In this document: in pieces, positions 38,535 to 52,104 of the stretch
Layout: the number at the start of each line of letters is the position of its first letter
Position numbering within the stretch: position 1 is the first letter of the stretch
Assembly (NCBI GenBank): GCA_037176705.1
Contig: CM073893.1
Span: 31,099,182-31,163,181, forward strand
DNA from: Molossus alvarezi
Taxonomy: Eukaryota; Chordata; Mammalia; Chiroptera; Molossidae
Length of the DNA stretch: 64,000 nt
Direction of reading: 5' to 3'
Made by a program: the position numbers and the translations under genes
The notes under the pieces: model-generated
Database searches by the model: none
The model's input: only the letters and a program-made list of their open reading frames with translations
Told to the model about the DNA's origin: nothing

Positions 38535-38735
38535 CAAACATTTAATAACTTCAAAGAGCTGAATTATGCACATTTACTTAAATTATCTTATTTAACATAC
38601 ACAATTTTGAACAGTTATATACGATAGGCATTGCCATTTCCATTTTGAACACAGAAAATGAGCAATCTAAGGTTGTCAAGTTTCCAGGTGGCTGGTCCAA
38701 AATCTAGCCCTGGGTATCTGATTCTAATTTCATGG
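38535..38735 (-). mobile_element. MIR SINE, antisense
   Basis: 'acttaaattatcttatttaa', 'gataggcattgccatttcca' and 'aatgagcaatctaaggttgt' follow the antisense MIR consensus. Diverged. Confidence 0.6.
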
Positions 38736-39580
38736 GTCTTTTCATTGCTTCACAGTGGCAATAGATAATGAGAAATAACAAAGTTCTAACAAACTGGGAT
38801 GACTATATTTGGAGCATTAAAGACCATAACATCTTGAGAGAGAGAAAGGGAGTCATCAATTTTTTAAAAAATATTGAAAGTTTCTATTAGGTCTTAACAA
38901 TATGTTTGGGGTGTTGAATAGTATTGGCTGGTTAAAGGGAGGTGCACAGTAACCACCTGGTGCAATAGGAATGGGTGAAAAGAAATTGGACAATGCAAAA
39001 AGTGAGTATAGTCTGTTTCCAATATGTATCTCCAGACACTCAGAATATACTGCAATACTGAGGGAAAAATGGATAAATTTGGGTTATCTAAAGTATATAA
39101 AAAATTTAGAGCAAGTGGATAAACTGAAACATTCAGGAAAAGAGTAAAACAAATTGTTTGTATGAAACACACAAGACAAAGCAGTAAAATGAAAGCAGCT
39201 TGCAATTAAATGCAGTATAGAAACTTGGACAGGCAAAGTTTCCACTGGGCTCAGAAGTGGTCTTTCATATTACTGGACCCAGAAGCCATGTTTTCAATAA
39301 ATAATTATATTTGAATACTGAGAAAGTAGTGTTTATTTGTGAAATACCAACACAGTTTGCTATGCATATGTACTGATTTTAGAAATCATCAAGTTTGATA
39401 CATTCATCTAAAGTGGTAGAGGAATAGAGAAAATGAAAGCTTTGTCAAAATGGATAATAGACAACACTAAGTAAAAAAAATAGCAGGAAAGTACTCATAT
39501 ATTAAATCGTTTGAGGAGTAAGTGCACCTCTTCAGGGCATGATGTGAAATCCCCTTGAGTTTATACTTTAAGAAGAATAT
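38736..39580. other. Intron, nothing recognised
   Basis: A 103-codon minus-strand open frame (39205-38894) has no recognisable domain. The sequence may be an old unrecognised repeat. Confidence 0.4.
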
Positions 39581-39602
39581 ATGTTTAAAATAAAGTTGAA
39601 GT

Positions 39603-39811
39603 CCAGCCGGTGTGGCTCAGTGGTGGAGAGTTGACCCATGCATCAAGAGGTCGCCAGTTTGATTCCTGGTCAGGGCACATGCCCAAGTTATGGGCCCGAT
39701 CCCCAGTGGGGGGCATGCAGGAGGTGGCCAATCGATGTTCTCTCTTATCTATGTTTCTATCTCTCTCTCCCTCTCCTTCCCTCTCTCTCTAAAAATCAAT
39801 AAAGAAAAAAA
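39603..39811 (+). mobile_element. Ves SINE (short subfamily), sense
   Basis: A well-preserved head (ccagccggtgtggctcagtg) contains an A-box-like part, and 'agtttgattcctggtcaggg' is the B-box region. Body and 'aaaaatcaataaagaaaaaa' tail are present. Flanked by 21-bp repeats with two mismatches (39581-39601 and 39812-39832). Confidence 0.96.
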
Positions 39812-39832
39812 ATGTTTAAAATAAAATTAAAG

Positions 39833-41249
39833 AAACAACTCTCTAGAAGCCAAAGTTTCACATATTTCTTTCTTGCATTTTACTGTGGTTGGCATTGCTG
39901 TATCTGGTTCCTCTTTACTTTTATAAAATACTGAGATTTAAAAAACAAAACAAACAAACAAAACTCAGCACCATAAAACTCTGGAGGTTAGGAAACCCAT
40001 CTACAAGACTTGTTTTTATTAGCTATAACTGACTTTCTATATCTTGATTATTAAGCTTATTTTCTGCTATATACCCACACCTATATGTATAAAAATATAC
40101 GTGAGTTTATGTATACACATATATTTATCTTCACTATTTGAATAGCAAAAACCCCTTTTATGTTTTAAATTACACTTAGCTTACATGAACCAAAATATTA
40201 TTAACTTCTCAAATGTATTGTAATTGTGCCTGGAAATTATACCAAGTTACTAGAGACGTATCCTTAAAATTGCAGAATGTAAAAACAGCATATAATAATG
40301 CATTTTACATTGATTTATTAGTACAAGAGTATTCAAAACCCATTAACAACCTATTTATTTCTGTGTTCACATGACAATATTTTATTAACATCATTAAAAT
40401 TTTTTTGAATGTTGAAAAGAGTGAAAGAAAAAGCTTATTTAGAGGTACTTTTTAAAAGCCATAGGGCAAATTATTTTTTTCTAGGTTATGAATGATATTT
40501 TTTATTGATAGAGGTTACATATTTTGTCTGATTAGTTTTTTGGAACTATGATGTGAATATACAAATGTACATTCATTTCAGTATACTTATTGAATACTCT
40601 GGGTATATTTGTTAATACCATCAATGTTTGAGTTTTATGTTATTATTTTCTTCAGATGTAAACGGTTTTTCTCTGTTAATAGTGCAGTACTCAAATTCAC
40701 TTTAATAATAAGGCACAGCTATCTGGGGGACCTATCTGCATCATGAATTACTTTAAAAAGAAGTCAGATTTCTATTTTGCTTTGATTCAAAGACATATGA
40801 AATTCAGTCAATAGTAAGTTGCCATGTAAATCCTTATTAAAATCTTCAAGGATGAATAGATATGTTAGATAGTAATTAGTATGTTATCTATAATTTGCTT
40901 CTAATTTATATTAGGGAGACTAAAAGTAGTTTATTTCCTAGTACTATAAGTATAGTTTTATAATTATCGTTATGCTCTTAATGAGAAATATCTACTAAAA
41001 TATTGGACAAGGCAAAATATATACTCAGTAATAATTATACTGGTGTATAAAGCAGTATTGCTGTTTCAAAGTGGTATACAAATATAGTTTGCATTAAATG
41101 ATTCAACATTTGTTTGTGCCAGACACTGACTGTGCAAGGCACTAAGGAATGAAATTACGCACAAAGCAAACCTAAGTCAAGATCTCGTGCAAGTTTAACC
41201 CAGTAGAAGTTCGTGCTGTTCACAGCTCTTCGATCAACATTTGATTTGA
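39833..41249. other. AT-rich intron, nothing recognised
   Basis: A short CAAA repeat at about 39944-39963. Otherwise unassigned. Confidence 0.45.
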
Positions 41250-41450
41250 CTTTTTTAACTGAATTATGATTAACATATACCATTACATTATTTTCAAGTG
41301 TGCACATAATGATTTGACATTTGTGCAGATTGCAAAAGGAATGTCACAACAAAGTCCACTTACTGTGCATCATTATGCAAAGTTACAAAATTTAATTAGA
41401 CTTTTTGTTAATGAAGCCTGCCAGTCTGAAAAAAAAAAAACAAAAACACT
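41250..41450 (-). mobile_element. Old L1 3' UTR (L1MA-like), antisense
   Basis: 'aactgaattatgattaacat', 'ttttcaagtgtgcacataat' and 'gatttgacatttgtgcagat' match the antisense 3' end of L1MA-type families. The 62-codon open frame here is not a gene. Confidence 0.75.
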
Positions 41451-41829
41451 TTAGATCTATCATGTGAAAAAAAAAAATTAGTAAACTTTAAAAATTGGGT
41501 GGGGTAAAAAAATCTACCTTATCTGCAGCTGTGAAAGTCGTAGGATGGATTTTTTTTAGAAAAGTATCCTATATGGAATCCTTGAACAGAAAAAGAACAT
41601 ATAATAAAAGCTAAGAAAATACACATTAAACATGGACTTTAGTTAATAATAATATATTAATATCATTTCATTATTTGTGACAAATATACTATATGAATGT
41701 AAGCTGTTAACAATAGAGCCACTTGGAGATAAGATACATGGACCTCTCTGTAGTATATTCTCAATTTTTTTTAATAAATGTAAAACTGTTCAATGTTTTT
41801 GGAGTTTATTTAAAAGTTAACATCAGCAG

Positions 41830-42100
41830 AAAAAAAATTAAAGAAACCAAATTGTGTAGAACTTTAGATATTAACCTAAGAATTTGAGCATTGTTAATGA
41901 TCAGCAGGAAGCCATTGAAAATATGTGGGCCAGAGCATAGCATAATTAATGCAGCCCTTTAGAAAAACTTTTTCAATGACTGCACATACAAATTGTAGGA
42001 AGGAAAAGATGTCATCAAGGAGACCAATCTGATTCAATAAACTTCCCTATAACATGATAAAGACCAGAATTCATGTGGTGATTAGTGTGAATGGAAAGTT
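41830..42100 (-). mobile_element. L2 LINE fragment, antisense
   Basis: 'gatcagcaggaagccattga', '…cagccctttagaaaaacttt' and 'tcatcaaggagaccaatctg' follow antisense L2 coding sequence. Confidence 0.55.
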
Positions 42101-44739
42101 TAAGGTTTGGCATAGTATAAATAACTAATTAACAATACTGGCAATTTATTAGCTATGAAATCTATTGGAGAAACAAAGTCTAGGTGATTTAGAAAAGAGA
42201 TTTACAACATAATAAACTGGATATAGAATAGAAAAATGATATAATTTTAGATTTAGAAACTACAGTTGCTGTGCTGTTAAAATAGGGTAAAGGAAGATGT
42301 ATTTGAGTTTTCAAGACTAACTGAAACTTTAATCATATCCTCCAGGAATGTCCCATGGTTAAATAATTTGAAATCTTTTGACCAGTGAATAAGGAATGTT
42401 TGGAAATTTTGAGCCCAGAATGTCATTGTGGTTTCTTTCACAATCTTTTTGTTATGATTATTGTGTTCTTACTTGAAATATTAACATTTTAATAAGCACA
42501 TTGTGAGCCATATCCTCTTAATGCATAAACAAGAGTAAAATAAGAAAATTTCCAGCTGCCAGACTATCACTTAATCAGTAATGTCTAGGATGTATTCAGA
42601 ATATTAATTAATGATGATAATAGAAGTCTAAAAGTGGCACATTGTTACATTCCCAAATTCATTTGATAAAGTGAAATTTTAGGTGGTTAACTTTTATTTT
42701 ATTCTGATTTACATTTGTACTTTTGATTATTAAAAATACTTTTATGTCCTGTATTTTACAAATGAAAAATAAATTACCTCTGAAACTTTTAAAGAAGGGT
42801 AAATGGTTGGAATTATCAATTTTGAAAGTGACTCATGAAACATCAGTAATGACTTGAGAGAGAGCAGAAACTTATTCTTATAGTGTGGAACAGTCCTCTT
42901 AATGTCAACGGAAGTTCCCAGAATGTTTTTGTCGGCAATTTGTAGAGTTCAACTTAGAAATAACTATTAGATTAAATACAGTCTCAATTGGGTCTAACTT
43001 TGCATTTTATAGACTTGAATGGCTCTTTGGGGTCAGTCTTATTAAAGAAACTAGCTCTTCATTTAAAAACATTTATAAAATTGCATTATCAAAAGGATAG
43101 TTATGAAGTAGTCTACTGAGGGAAGGGAACCTATGTTTATTGTTGCTGTGTAGAGTGCTTTGCATTTGGATTCAGTACACTGTGAGATAATTTTGTAATT
43201 AAAATGGATAAAAGATGTATACATTTGACCACCAATTTGACCATGAGTACCTGAAAAGAATAATGGAATTTTTGTCCACCCAAGAGGATGGATATCACAA
43301 ACTTTCCTGTGATGAAGTTTTCTCCTACCTCACTACCAGTGTTGTCTAAGGCTGAAGCCCTGGAGAAGCTCCTTCAGGGGAGCAAAGTCCTGTAACATGA
43401 TAGATTATTTCCCCCCATTTAGAGCAAATATCCTCAGGATGGTTAGAATCCTGTAAGAGTATTTGGTTGGAATAATCTGTATAGAGTGAGACTGTTTACA
43501 TAGATCAATCACAGTGGAGTGAGATACAAACATCTTTGAAAATTATTCCCCCTGTTGAAAAAGCTGTTTAATCCAGCCGTCCCCCTACTTTTTCCCACTT
43601 TTTTCTGAAATTTTTAGTGGTCATGAACTTTTTTTTCTCCTGGGACAGTTGGACATTTAGTGCATTCCAAAATCATTTGGGGGAAATTGTGCTTGTCTAT
43701 AGCAGGTATAATAAAATTTCTATTTTATACTAATCATCACATACTAATGTAATTTTTATTGATTGTTTTGGTCAGAAAAGAGCAAGGTGAGAGATTATAA
43801 TATCTGAGGTTGATTTTTCTCTTTATTTCAAGATTCATTTTTGTCTTGATTTCTTTTCTTTTTTTTTCTTCTTTTTTTTCTACAAATACCTACTGACATT
43901 TAGTATCAGCCACAATTGCATGGGTATTTGCAACAATGCTATGTGTTATATAAAGTTGCTCTATTATGTCATCATATACACAGAAGACTTGAAACTGTCC
44001 ACATCATTGTAACGAATGTTAGATCAGGAATGAGTAGACATGGTTCTAGTATTGGCTCAGTAGTAATACTAGGTACATATCTGTGTCTTTGGCTATGACC
44101 CTAATGTTCTAGGTATTAAATGACTTATCTATAAACAAAGGACCAAACTACATTATCTCTAAAATGCCTTACCACCTTACCATGTTGTATATAAATAGAT
44201 ATATGGAAACTAAAAAGTTGTCTCATTAAAAGACTCATTTTGCAGCCTCTACTCAAATTCTACTAATTATTTTTTTCAGTATAGAAGTATGATTAAACAA
44301 GTGACAGGTACTGAGAACCTGAAGAAATTATCTACAAATCTGTAAGATGACAGCAGCAACATTAAGAAAAGAAGCAAATACTTTAACATGCCACTTACAA
44401 ACATTGATATTCAATTTTCTTTATGTCTTTAAGCAAAATTTTGCAAAGAATCAACCCCTGCCACTCATGCTTTCTTTTCTGTGACTAAAATAACAAGTTC
44501 ATGGGAGAAATACAAACAAACAAACAAAAAAGAAATATGATTAATTCTACATAGGTAATTCCTAAAACTAAGAATTTGTTAGAGCAGAATTTATTTGTAT
44601 TATTTCAAATTTTCAGCAATCCTGCTGTTACTGTTGATAAAGATGATGATGCTGTTAATAATTAAAACTATTTCTGAGCAATAAAGTTCATTTGCTTAAA
44701 GCCAGGTGTATTACAGAAAGTGTAGACAGGAGTCCTCAT
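42101..44739. other. AT-rich intron, nothing firmly recognised
   Basis: 44030-44180 faintly resembles a MIR (tgactt…tctataaacaaaggacc). A CAAA run lies at 44512-44528. Confidence 0.4.
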
Positions 44740-45010
44740 AAAGAATATGACATTCTAGTTAACATATGAAGGTAATGAGGAGGGACAGCCATGAAGGCAC
44801 TGAGGGAGTACAGTCAGGTAGCTTTCTGTGGGAGAGAATTCCAAGTAGATTCTTTCTCCCAGTGCTGTCTCTGCTTGTCTGGCATATTGAACAAAAAGCA
44901 CAAAGTCTAGCCTGGCTAGAACAGAGGAGGTGAATTTGAGAGAGAAGAAGGTGTGAGATAGGGAAGGGAGAAAGTGGTAGATAGATAATATTGGACCATA
45001 TAGTCAAAGA
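44740..45010 (-). mobile_element. L2 LINE fragment, antisense
   Basis: 'tggcatattgaacaaaaagc', 'gcctggctagaacagaggag' and 'agatagataatattggacca' resemble antisense L2. The 82-codon minus-strand open frame is a relic or chance. Confidence 0.5.
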
Positions 45011-48000
45011 AAATAGAAAGGATACATTTCTGCTTAATTATCTTACTGAAGATGCTGGTGATTTATTGATTGAAGAAATCATCTATTGTTCTCTTACACT
45101 AAAACTCTAAACATTGTGGGAATTACACACAATTGGATTCATTCCAAAAATATAATTTGTGTATTTTTCTTAACACTTAGTATTTTATCTTTAGCAAATT
45201 CCTAATTTCAAAATTTCTTCACGAGCATTAGTCTTATTCAACTCAATATTCAAATTCAGTATTGAGAAATTGTTCATTGAAGCATGCTTCTATTTTAGGA
45301 AAATTACATATAATATACATATACACACATTTTATAATTATTTTATAAACAATTGGCTATTCTAATTACTCTTACAAATAATGCACTATTAAAGATTAAT
45401 TTATAATAATATGTCTTATTATTTCTTAAGTAGTGATTGTAGGAATAAAGTTGTAGTTTCAAAGAATACAAATATTTTTTAAGGTTTTTGATAAAAAACT
45501 AAAACCCCATAGGAATTTAAAATAAAATTAATAGTCTATAGGTTCCTTAAAATTTTCACATGCAAAACCAGCCAAGTATATATAAAGAGTATATTCTTAA
45601 GAAGAAAATCAAATTAGTTTTTATATTTCATATTTAATTAGGTTTCAGAAACCATGCATAAAAATAATTATTTTAATTTTTAGAGCAGCACCTTAACCAT
45701 ATTCATGCTGGGCTTTTATTACATTGTTGGCATTATTTGTACAAAACTATTTTCACAAATTAGTTTTAGGAATGACTGTAAGTTTAATGTAATAAAGTTT
45801 AGGAAATTGTGTTTAAAGTTCTTTATCAAATCAGAATGTAAAGAGATCATTTAATGAATTAAGAAAGTTCAGTTTTAGATACAGCAGTTTAGAAAACCTA
45901 AAATTATTACCATAACATTAATGAAAGAATATACCTTGTTTCATCAAAGTATGCAACTGAAACTAACTGGAAAAAATGAAAATGAGTAAAATCATTAATT
46001 TTTAGTAGGTGAAATAATATATTTACTATGCAGCTATAATCAGATGATATATTTTGTGAATAAAACCAAAAATTCTTATAGGTTGAAAAAAAAGGATTCA
46101 ATGCATGAGCCATAATATACATCCTTCATGGTATCATTTATGTTATGATGTGTAATATTTAAATTGTATAGTCTGTACCTGTGCCAGGTACAATTTTCAA
46201 AATAATCTAACCACAGAATATTCACAAATTACATTATTCTAACTATACTCTATGTCTTTCATTTGACGGTATATGTATATAACCTTTGAAAATGGTATCC
46301 CTTGTGATTTTTAAATGCAGCATCAACATTTTGAAAGAATTATTTTGCAGGGATTTAAGTTATAAGCATTTGAGTTAAAAATTACATTTTCTGAAAAATG
46401 TCTGCAATATCCTTTTTTTCATTTGCTCTTGCTCATTGGAAGTATAATAAATTAATTCATTGGAGACTACCAATTAATCAATCAAAAATGTGTTCCAAAG
46501 TTGAATATAAATAAATTATGGACAATATTTTGTCAATATTTTATTAAATAAAAATGTATGTATAGAAAGAACACGAAACAAACTTTATGTCATTCGAAAT
46601 GAGCTTCATTAAAACCCCTTAACTAATAACCATTTTACCAGCACTTGGTGACAGAATTTAGTGGGTTAACCATATTATTTATCATCCAAAGTGGCTTATT
46701 TTTTAGGGTGAAAACACTTTTATTACTTCTTCTGAGACATATTTTTCAGGGAAAATCTAAACCTATGGTCAGCCTAGTATAGGGATTTATAAAATAACAA
46801 AATAAACAGTGACTTTTCAGGAAAACTAAAATATAAGTACAATGGAGAGATAAAAAGTGAGAAATAAAATCAATATTGCCCTTGTGGGCCCCTCTGTGTT
46901 TATCTTTTTATTCTTACAACATCTAACACTTGCATTTTAATTTTTAAAAGATGCAAGCTATTTTTGTTACTCATAGACATAGTATGTATACTCATCAGTT
47001 AAAAGTTTAATGGCTTTACAAATAACTACACATTCCCCTTGTGTATTTAGAAGTGGGAATGGGTTGCTTGAAATGGAATCCATGAGACAGAAAATTGTTT
47101 AAAATTTAATTCATAGATAGAACAACCTATCTAGAATAATTTTAATTGCTTTCAAAATGAAAGTGTATTGTCTTTACATATTTTCTTTTGTCCAAATCAA
47201 TAAACCCATTAATATTGTATCAATTAATAAAGGTAATTTATTTTTTGAATTAATGCAAACCTATATTTGAATGCATATCAGACCGAGTCTTTCTATTTCG
47301 AATGTATAGTAGAGTTTATTTAATTTTAACACAAGTAAACCAATTTAAGGTGACTCATGGTTTAATAAATGTCAGTGAAAACAGAAAGTTAAAGCACATA
47401 AAATTCTGGAAGATAATTTTAAGTTCATAATGTTTCACGGTGAAGACTGATAAAATTTTCTCCTATCATTTTTTTTCATTCTCTATTTTCTGGAATCCAG
47501 ACATTAATATTTAGCATTTTCATGTTTTGAGTAAGAGTTTTATACATATTTTTAAATTACCTGCAGTTTTATGGATAAATAAGTGAGAGATTCTCCATAT
47601 CTCATCCATGCCCAGGGAGCACCCTTGCAGTTTTGTTTTGTTTTTTTCTTATATACATCGATTGAATATTACTTTAGCTAGTTGCTCTCTTAGTTTATCA
47701 ACAGTTCATTGGATCTGAATTAATTTACTTTTTTAATATTGTAATATGTATAGAGGTTAACGAGGCTGATATTTGGCAATCTTATGTACATTGAAATAAG
47801 ACAATGCTAGATGACTTAATGTTATCTAGAACAGAAGGGAAGGCCACAGATTGTATTTAACATTCACCTATTCTAGATTGTCTTCTTTCTTTCCAGTCAT
47901 CTTTGCATGTTGTCTCTTTCAAAGGGGAGAGGAAAAACTGCCTATTTAATTTTTCCAGCTCAGCCTATGAGAGTAAATCTCATTTTCAAATTTGCATTTC

Positions 48001-48342
48001 AATTAAAAAGCAAACATATTTGGCAGTAATATCTTTATGATACACTATTTGCTTTTATATTCATTTGAATGTTTTCCTGATATAATCAAAATTTTAAATG
48101 TTTATTTTCTCATAAATAAAAATTTTAGAGATGTAAGTATTTCTTCCAATAAAGGAATAATGACATTGGAAATTTTCTATAGCTGAAAAGAAATTCATGA
48201 CAGCTTGGACTGGAGTTTGTGATTCCCGATTCCTCATTTCAAGGGATGTGCCTGTTGTCAGTACTTTTTTATGATATTTCCCCAATTTTCAAATAGCAAG
48301 GAAGCTAGTGTTCTTGAAGTAGTATAGGGGAACACTCAAATG
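45011..48342. other. AT-rich intron, 3.3 kb without recognised repeats
   Basis: The longest stretch between 33 and 52 kb with no transposon that I can name. Strongly AT-rich. Confidence 0.45.
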
Positions 48343-48360
48343 CATATCAACATTTTTTTA

Positions 48361-48561
48361 TTATAAATTTTGTTTTCTTTATTGATTTGAGAGAGAGAGG
48401 AAGCGAGAGGGAGAGAGAGCTAGAAACATCGATGAGAGAGAACATGATTGGCAGCCTCCTACATGTACCCCACCGAGGATTGGGCCCACAACCTGAGCAT
48501 GCGTCCTGATGGAGAATCAAACCTCCTGGTGCGTGGGTCAGCGCTCAACCACTGAGCCGGA
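48361..48561 (-). mobile_element. Ves SINE (short subfamily), antisense, young
   Basis: 'ttctttattgatttgagaga', GAGA body, 'gaaacatcgatgagagagaa', antisense head ending 'aaccactgagccgga'. Flanked by a perfect 18-bp duplication, catatcaacattttttta (48343-48360 and 48562-48579). Confidence 0.96.
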
Positions 48562-48579
48562 CATATCAACATTTTTTTA

Positions 48580-51500
48580 AAATTTCAGTGTGATAGTTCT
48601 TTATGAACTGAAAGATTATTTGAAGTAAAATTTTTAAAGGAGCCTGATATGTTTCCTTACTTTCACAGATATAGCAAGGAGTTAGGACACAAAAACATTT
48701 TCTTAAATAATACTCAAGTTTTGTGATTCATATCTACTAATATTTTTTTGCATTGTTCTTTTATATTTTATTACTTTAACTGTCAGCATATCACTAGAGG
48801 TATTGCAGGTAGATCAGAGTGAAGGTGGATCTTATATATTTTATTTGGAAATGGTAAATGAGATCAAATTACTTAAAATCATTTATATCTTATTTTTCAT
48901 GTACTGGGGTGAGGGACACAGTAATTTAACATTGCTTTATTTTTTAACATTTAGTTACACAGAAATAGCTTGCATATGAAGGCTTAAATTATTATACAGC
49001 ATTTCTCTCCATTCTAATAGTTTTCTTAATTATATAAAACTTTTTATGTTATTTTCTTACATTTTGTGATCTCTTATTTTCTTTGGAGGGTGTACATATT
49101 GTCAGGAAAAAACCAACAACAACTGATACAGTTTTAAAAATCCCTGATTTAAGAGGAAAATTTAACAAACTGTTAAGTTTTCACAGTTTTACATCCTATA
49201 TTCTTTTATAACAATTCAAGCCATGTCTTCAGAGACCAATTAAAGTCAAAATAATTTGTAAGAATATTTCCAATTTATAAACTGTAGATATATAAACTTT
49301 AGAGACCATATCACAGCCTTCAGTGAAGGATTTTTTAAAGGCAATCTACATAAGGAATGGCATAGCAGCGACGTCCAGATAATAGATGGCAACACATCTC
49401 GCATATTTCATAGACAAGTTTTATATTTTCTATCTGAATAAAGTTAGAGACAAAATGAGATCAATTCTACCTCAATGGGGCAAAAGTTGAATCTTGACTT
49501 AGTTATTAAGATGTAAAAGCTAGAAATAGATAAACTGGCCCTTGTATGAGATTTATGCTTCTCTCCCAGTCAAAGGTGTTTGTTGTTAAAAAATGCCTGA
49601 TGGAGAGGGGTTATTTGTGCAGTAGTTTTGAGGGCACAATGAAATAGCTACCAGCTTATCTGTAAAATTTTGTCAGCAATACCTTGCATACTTATCACAG
49701 AGAGCATTGTTAAAATCCAATAAATAATAAACATGAAAAGATTTTGGTGAGAATGAAGGACTATCCTATGTTGAGTCTTTCTCTTACAGGCAGGAATTTC
49801 CCTGTGAAATGGAAGGTGTGCACATAGTATTAGGGAAAATGTTATTGAGCATTAGCCAATTCCTAAGTTAGAGGCAAAATTTTAACCTTCAAAATGAAGT
49901 CTATGTGAGTTCATTTATTATTGAGTAAACACACTGGATACTAGTTTCAATCTCTGAAATAAACTGTGTAAAGACACAATTTCCCTCTTATTTAACACTA
50001 CCTTGAAGTGACGTCTCTTTCTTTGAGATCAGCATTTGATTATTTTAAAATGTGTAACTTTTGTTTTGTTTTGTTTTGCTGAAAACCAAAAATACAGTTG
50101 CAGCACAAAGTAGTATAATTGTTCCATTTTTATAGTGTCTATTTTTTCCCCAGTCCTCAGAGGGATCCTATGTAGGCCATTACCAGATGTATCATTCCAG
50201 AGTATATTAATCAAGGTTGTGAATCTGGAGGGCAACTCCTGTGTGTCCAAGGAGCTGGGTCAGGATGTTTCTATAATTCCTTTATAAGGAGTAGAAAGAT
50301 ATTGGCCTTTTGTGCTATATAGACTTTACTGTTTTGTATTTTATTAACCACTTGACTGCTGTTCAGTGTACCTGATAAGTAGGACACACTTTTGTTCCAG
50401 AAAGTGAAAGACTCATTGTCCAATTTAATGTAATTTTGAGAAAAGTTTCCCATAGCCTCGAGAAATAAAATCAACTGTGTTTTTCCTTTTCAAATAAATT
50501 AAAATCAGGTGTATGGAGAGAAAGAGAAAGTTGAGTCGCCTTTTCTCTATTGTAGAGTATCTGACATAAAACAATGGCTCCAAGTATGTTGATAATAAAC
50601 ACGTTGAATTTCTTAAAAAGGAGGGACATGGTCACATTTAGTTTGCTTGTAATGACTGTTTCTCATTTAGCAATAGTTTAAGTCTTTGGTTTTGAGGTGC
50701 TGCTAGAAATAAGGCTTTCATAAAGACACATACCGTATAAAATTGAAATTATAAATTAGGGAAGAAGGGAGGAAGGGGAACATAGTCTCTAAAGGTAAAT
50801 TATGTCTTCAAGGGAAATTGTATTTACTCATTTATTTTAGTGAACACTAACTCATTTTTAAATTATAGTTTTCTGATTATCATATTTTCCTCCCAAACCT
50901 AAGTTTTTCTGAAGTAAAGTTACCTATGGATAGGAAAATTAGGTCAAATTTAAGTATCATGAACCTCTCTGCCATTTATCATGTCTCTTCATTGTTTCAA
51001 CTCTTTACATATATCATCAGAGTCCTCAAAGATTTTAAAAAATCCTGTAATGTAGATCTTATTTCTCTATTACTCAAAAAGAAACCATTGTTCAGCAATT
51101 ATTCTTGTATCTTAAGTCTGCTCAAGGTATTTTATTTCATGTAGAAGCAGACAATGAGGCAGAAAACCGGGATTCTGTTTTATTTTTGCGACTTGTCCTT
51201 TTCACTGTGTATTTTAGTATGTTCTTGAAAACCAGAACTGATAACAACTTACACGTAAATCCCATCTCCTTCAGAGATAAAGTTCAAATGTATTGCTAAT
51301 TGTGAACAAAGTGTGTAAACCCTGTAACTATAATGTATGATATTATTGTAGCAGTACTTAGATAATTTTTATATTTTATTTTTAACTATTACTTTGAATC
51401 TTAAAATCAGGTTCTTTTAACTTTCAACAAGCAATATTTTATGAAAATATTATCTTGAGTCTAAAATACAAAAAGAAAATTACAGATATAAAATTATTTA

Positions 51501-51725
51501 AATCTTCAGTTTTAGATAGTTAATTTTCCTTATTTTATGAATCTTCAAAAAGTAGATTTACAATTTTATATAAACTAATGGTATTTAGCCCTAACATTTT
51601 AAGAAAGAAAACCACATTAAATGACTAAAGAAACTTATTAAAATAGAATGTCAGTAGATAATGTCAGTGATACTTTAACAAACAAAAAATACAGATACAT
51701 TCTATTTTACAAACAAAAAAATGAA
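48580..51725. other. AT-rich intron, nothing recognised
   Basis: 50140-50270 is of higher complexity but unassigned. 50500-50560 and 50750-50790 are purine-rich. Confidence 0.45.
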
Positions 51726-51743
51726 GAAAATGGGTTGTTTTTA

Positions 51744-51752
51744 TTTTTTTCT

Positions 51753-51800
<48 letters not shown>

Positions 51801-52104
51801 AATTTTATTTATTTTTTTGTTACAGACATTTTACCTTTTTACCCCATTGGCACCCCCCACCCCACCCCACCTCCACCCTGTCCCCGGCTTAGTTGTCCAT
51901 GTCCATTGGTCATGCATACATGCATATAAGTTCTGTGGTTTATCTCTTCCCACCCCCCCACCCCCCATCCCCTCTTCTGAGGGATGTCAGACTGTGCCCT
52001 ACTTCCATGTGTCTGGGTCTACTGTATTCCTCAGACTGTTATGTTCATTATATTCCGTATATAAGTGAGATCATGTGGTATTTGTCTTTTTCTGCTTGGC
52101 TTCT
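51744..52104 (-). mobile_element. Young L1 insertion (3' end only), antisense
   Basis: The poly-A tail is read as about 52 nt of nearly pure T (51744-51797), followed by 'tttttttgttacagacattt', a C-rich 3' UTR tract, 'ccattggtcatgcatacatg' and 'tgagatcatgtggtatttgt'. The insertion is flanked by a perfect 18-bp duplication, gaaaatgggttgttttta (51726-51743 and 52105-52122). Two overlapping + strand open frames here are repeat-derived. Confidence 0.95.

Noticed and set aside
38894..39205. 103-codon minus-strand open frame with hydrophobic stretches
   Set aside because: No recognised family. Hydrophobic, Phe/Leu/Ser-rich composition is typical of antisense AT-rich DNA.
39603..39680. tRNA-like sequence that could be taken for a tRNA gene
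   Set aside because: It is the tRNA-derived head of a Ves SINE with a SINE body, A-tail and flanking duplication. The same applies to the other Ves heads.
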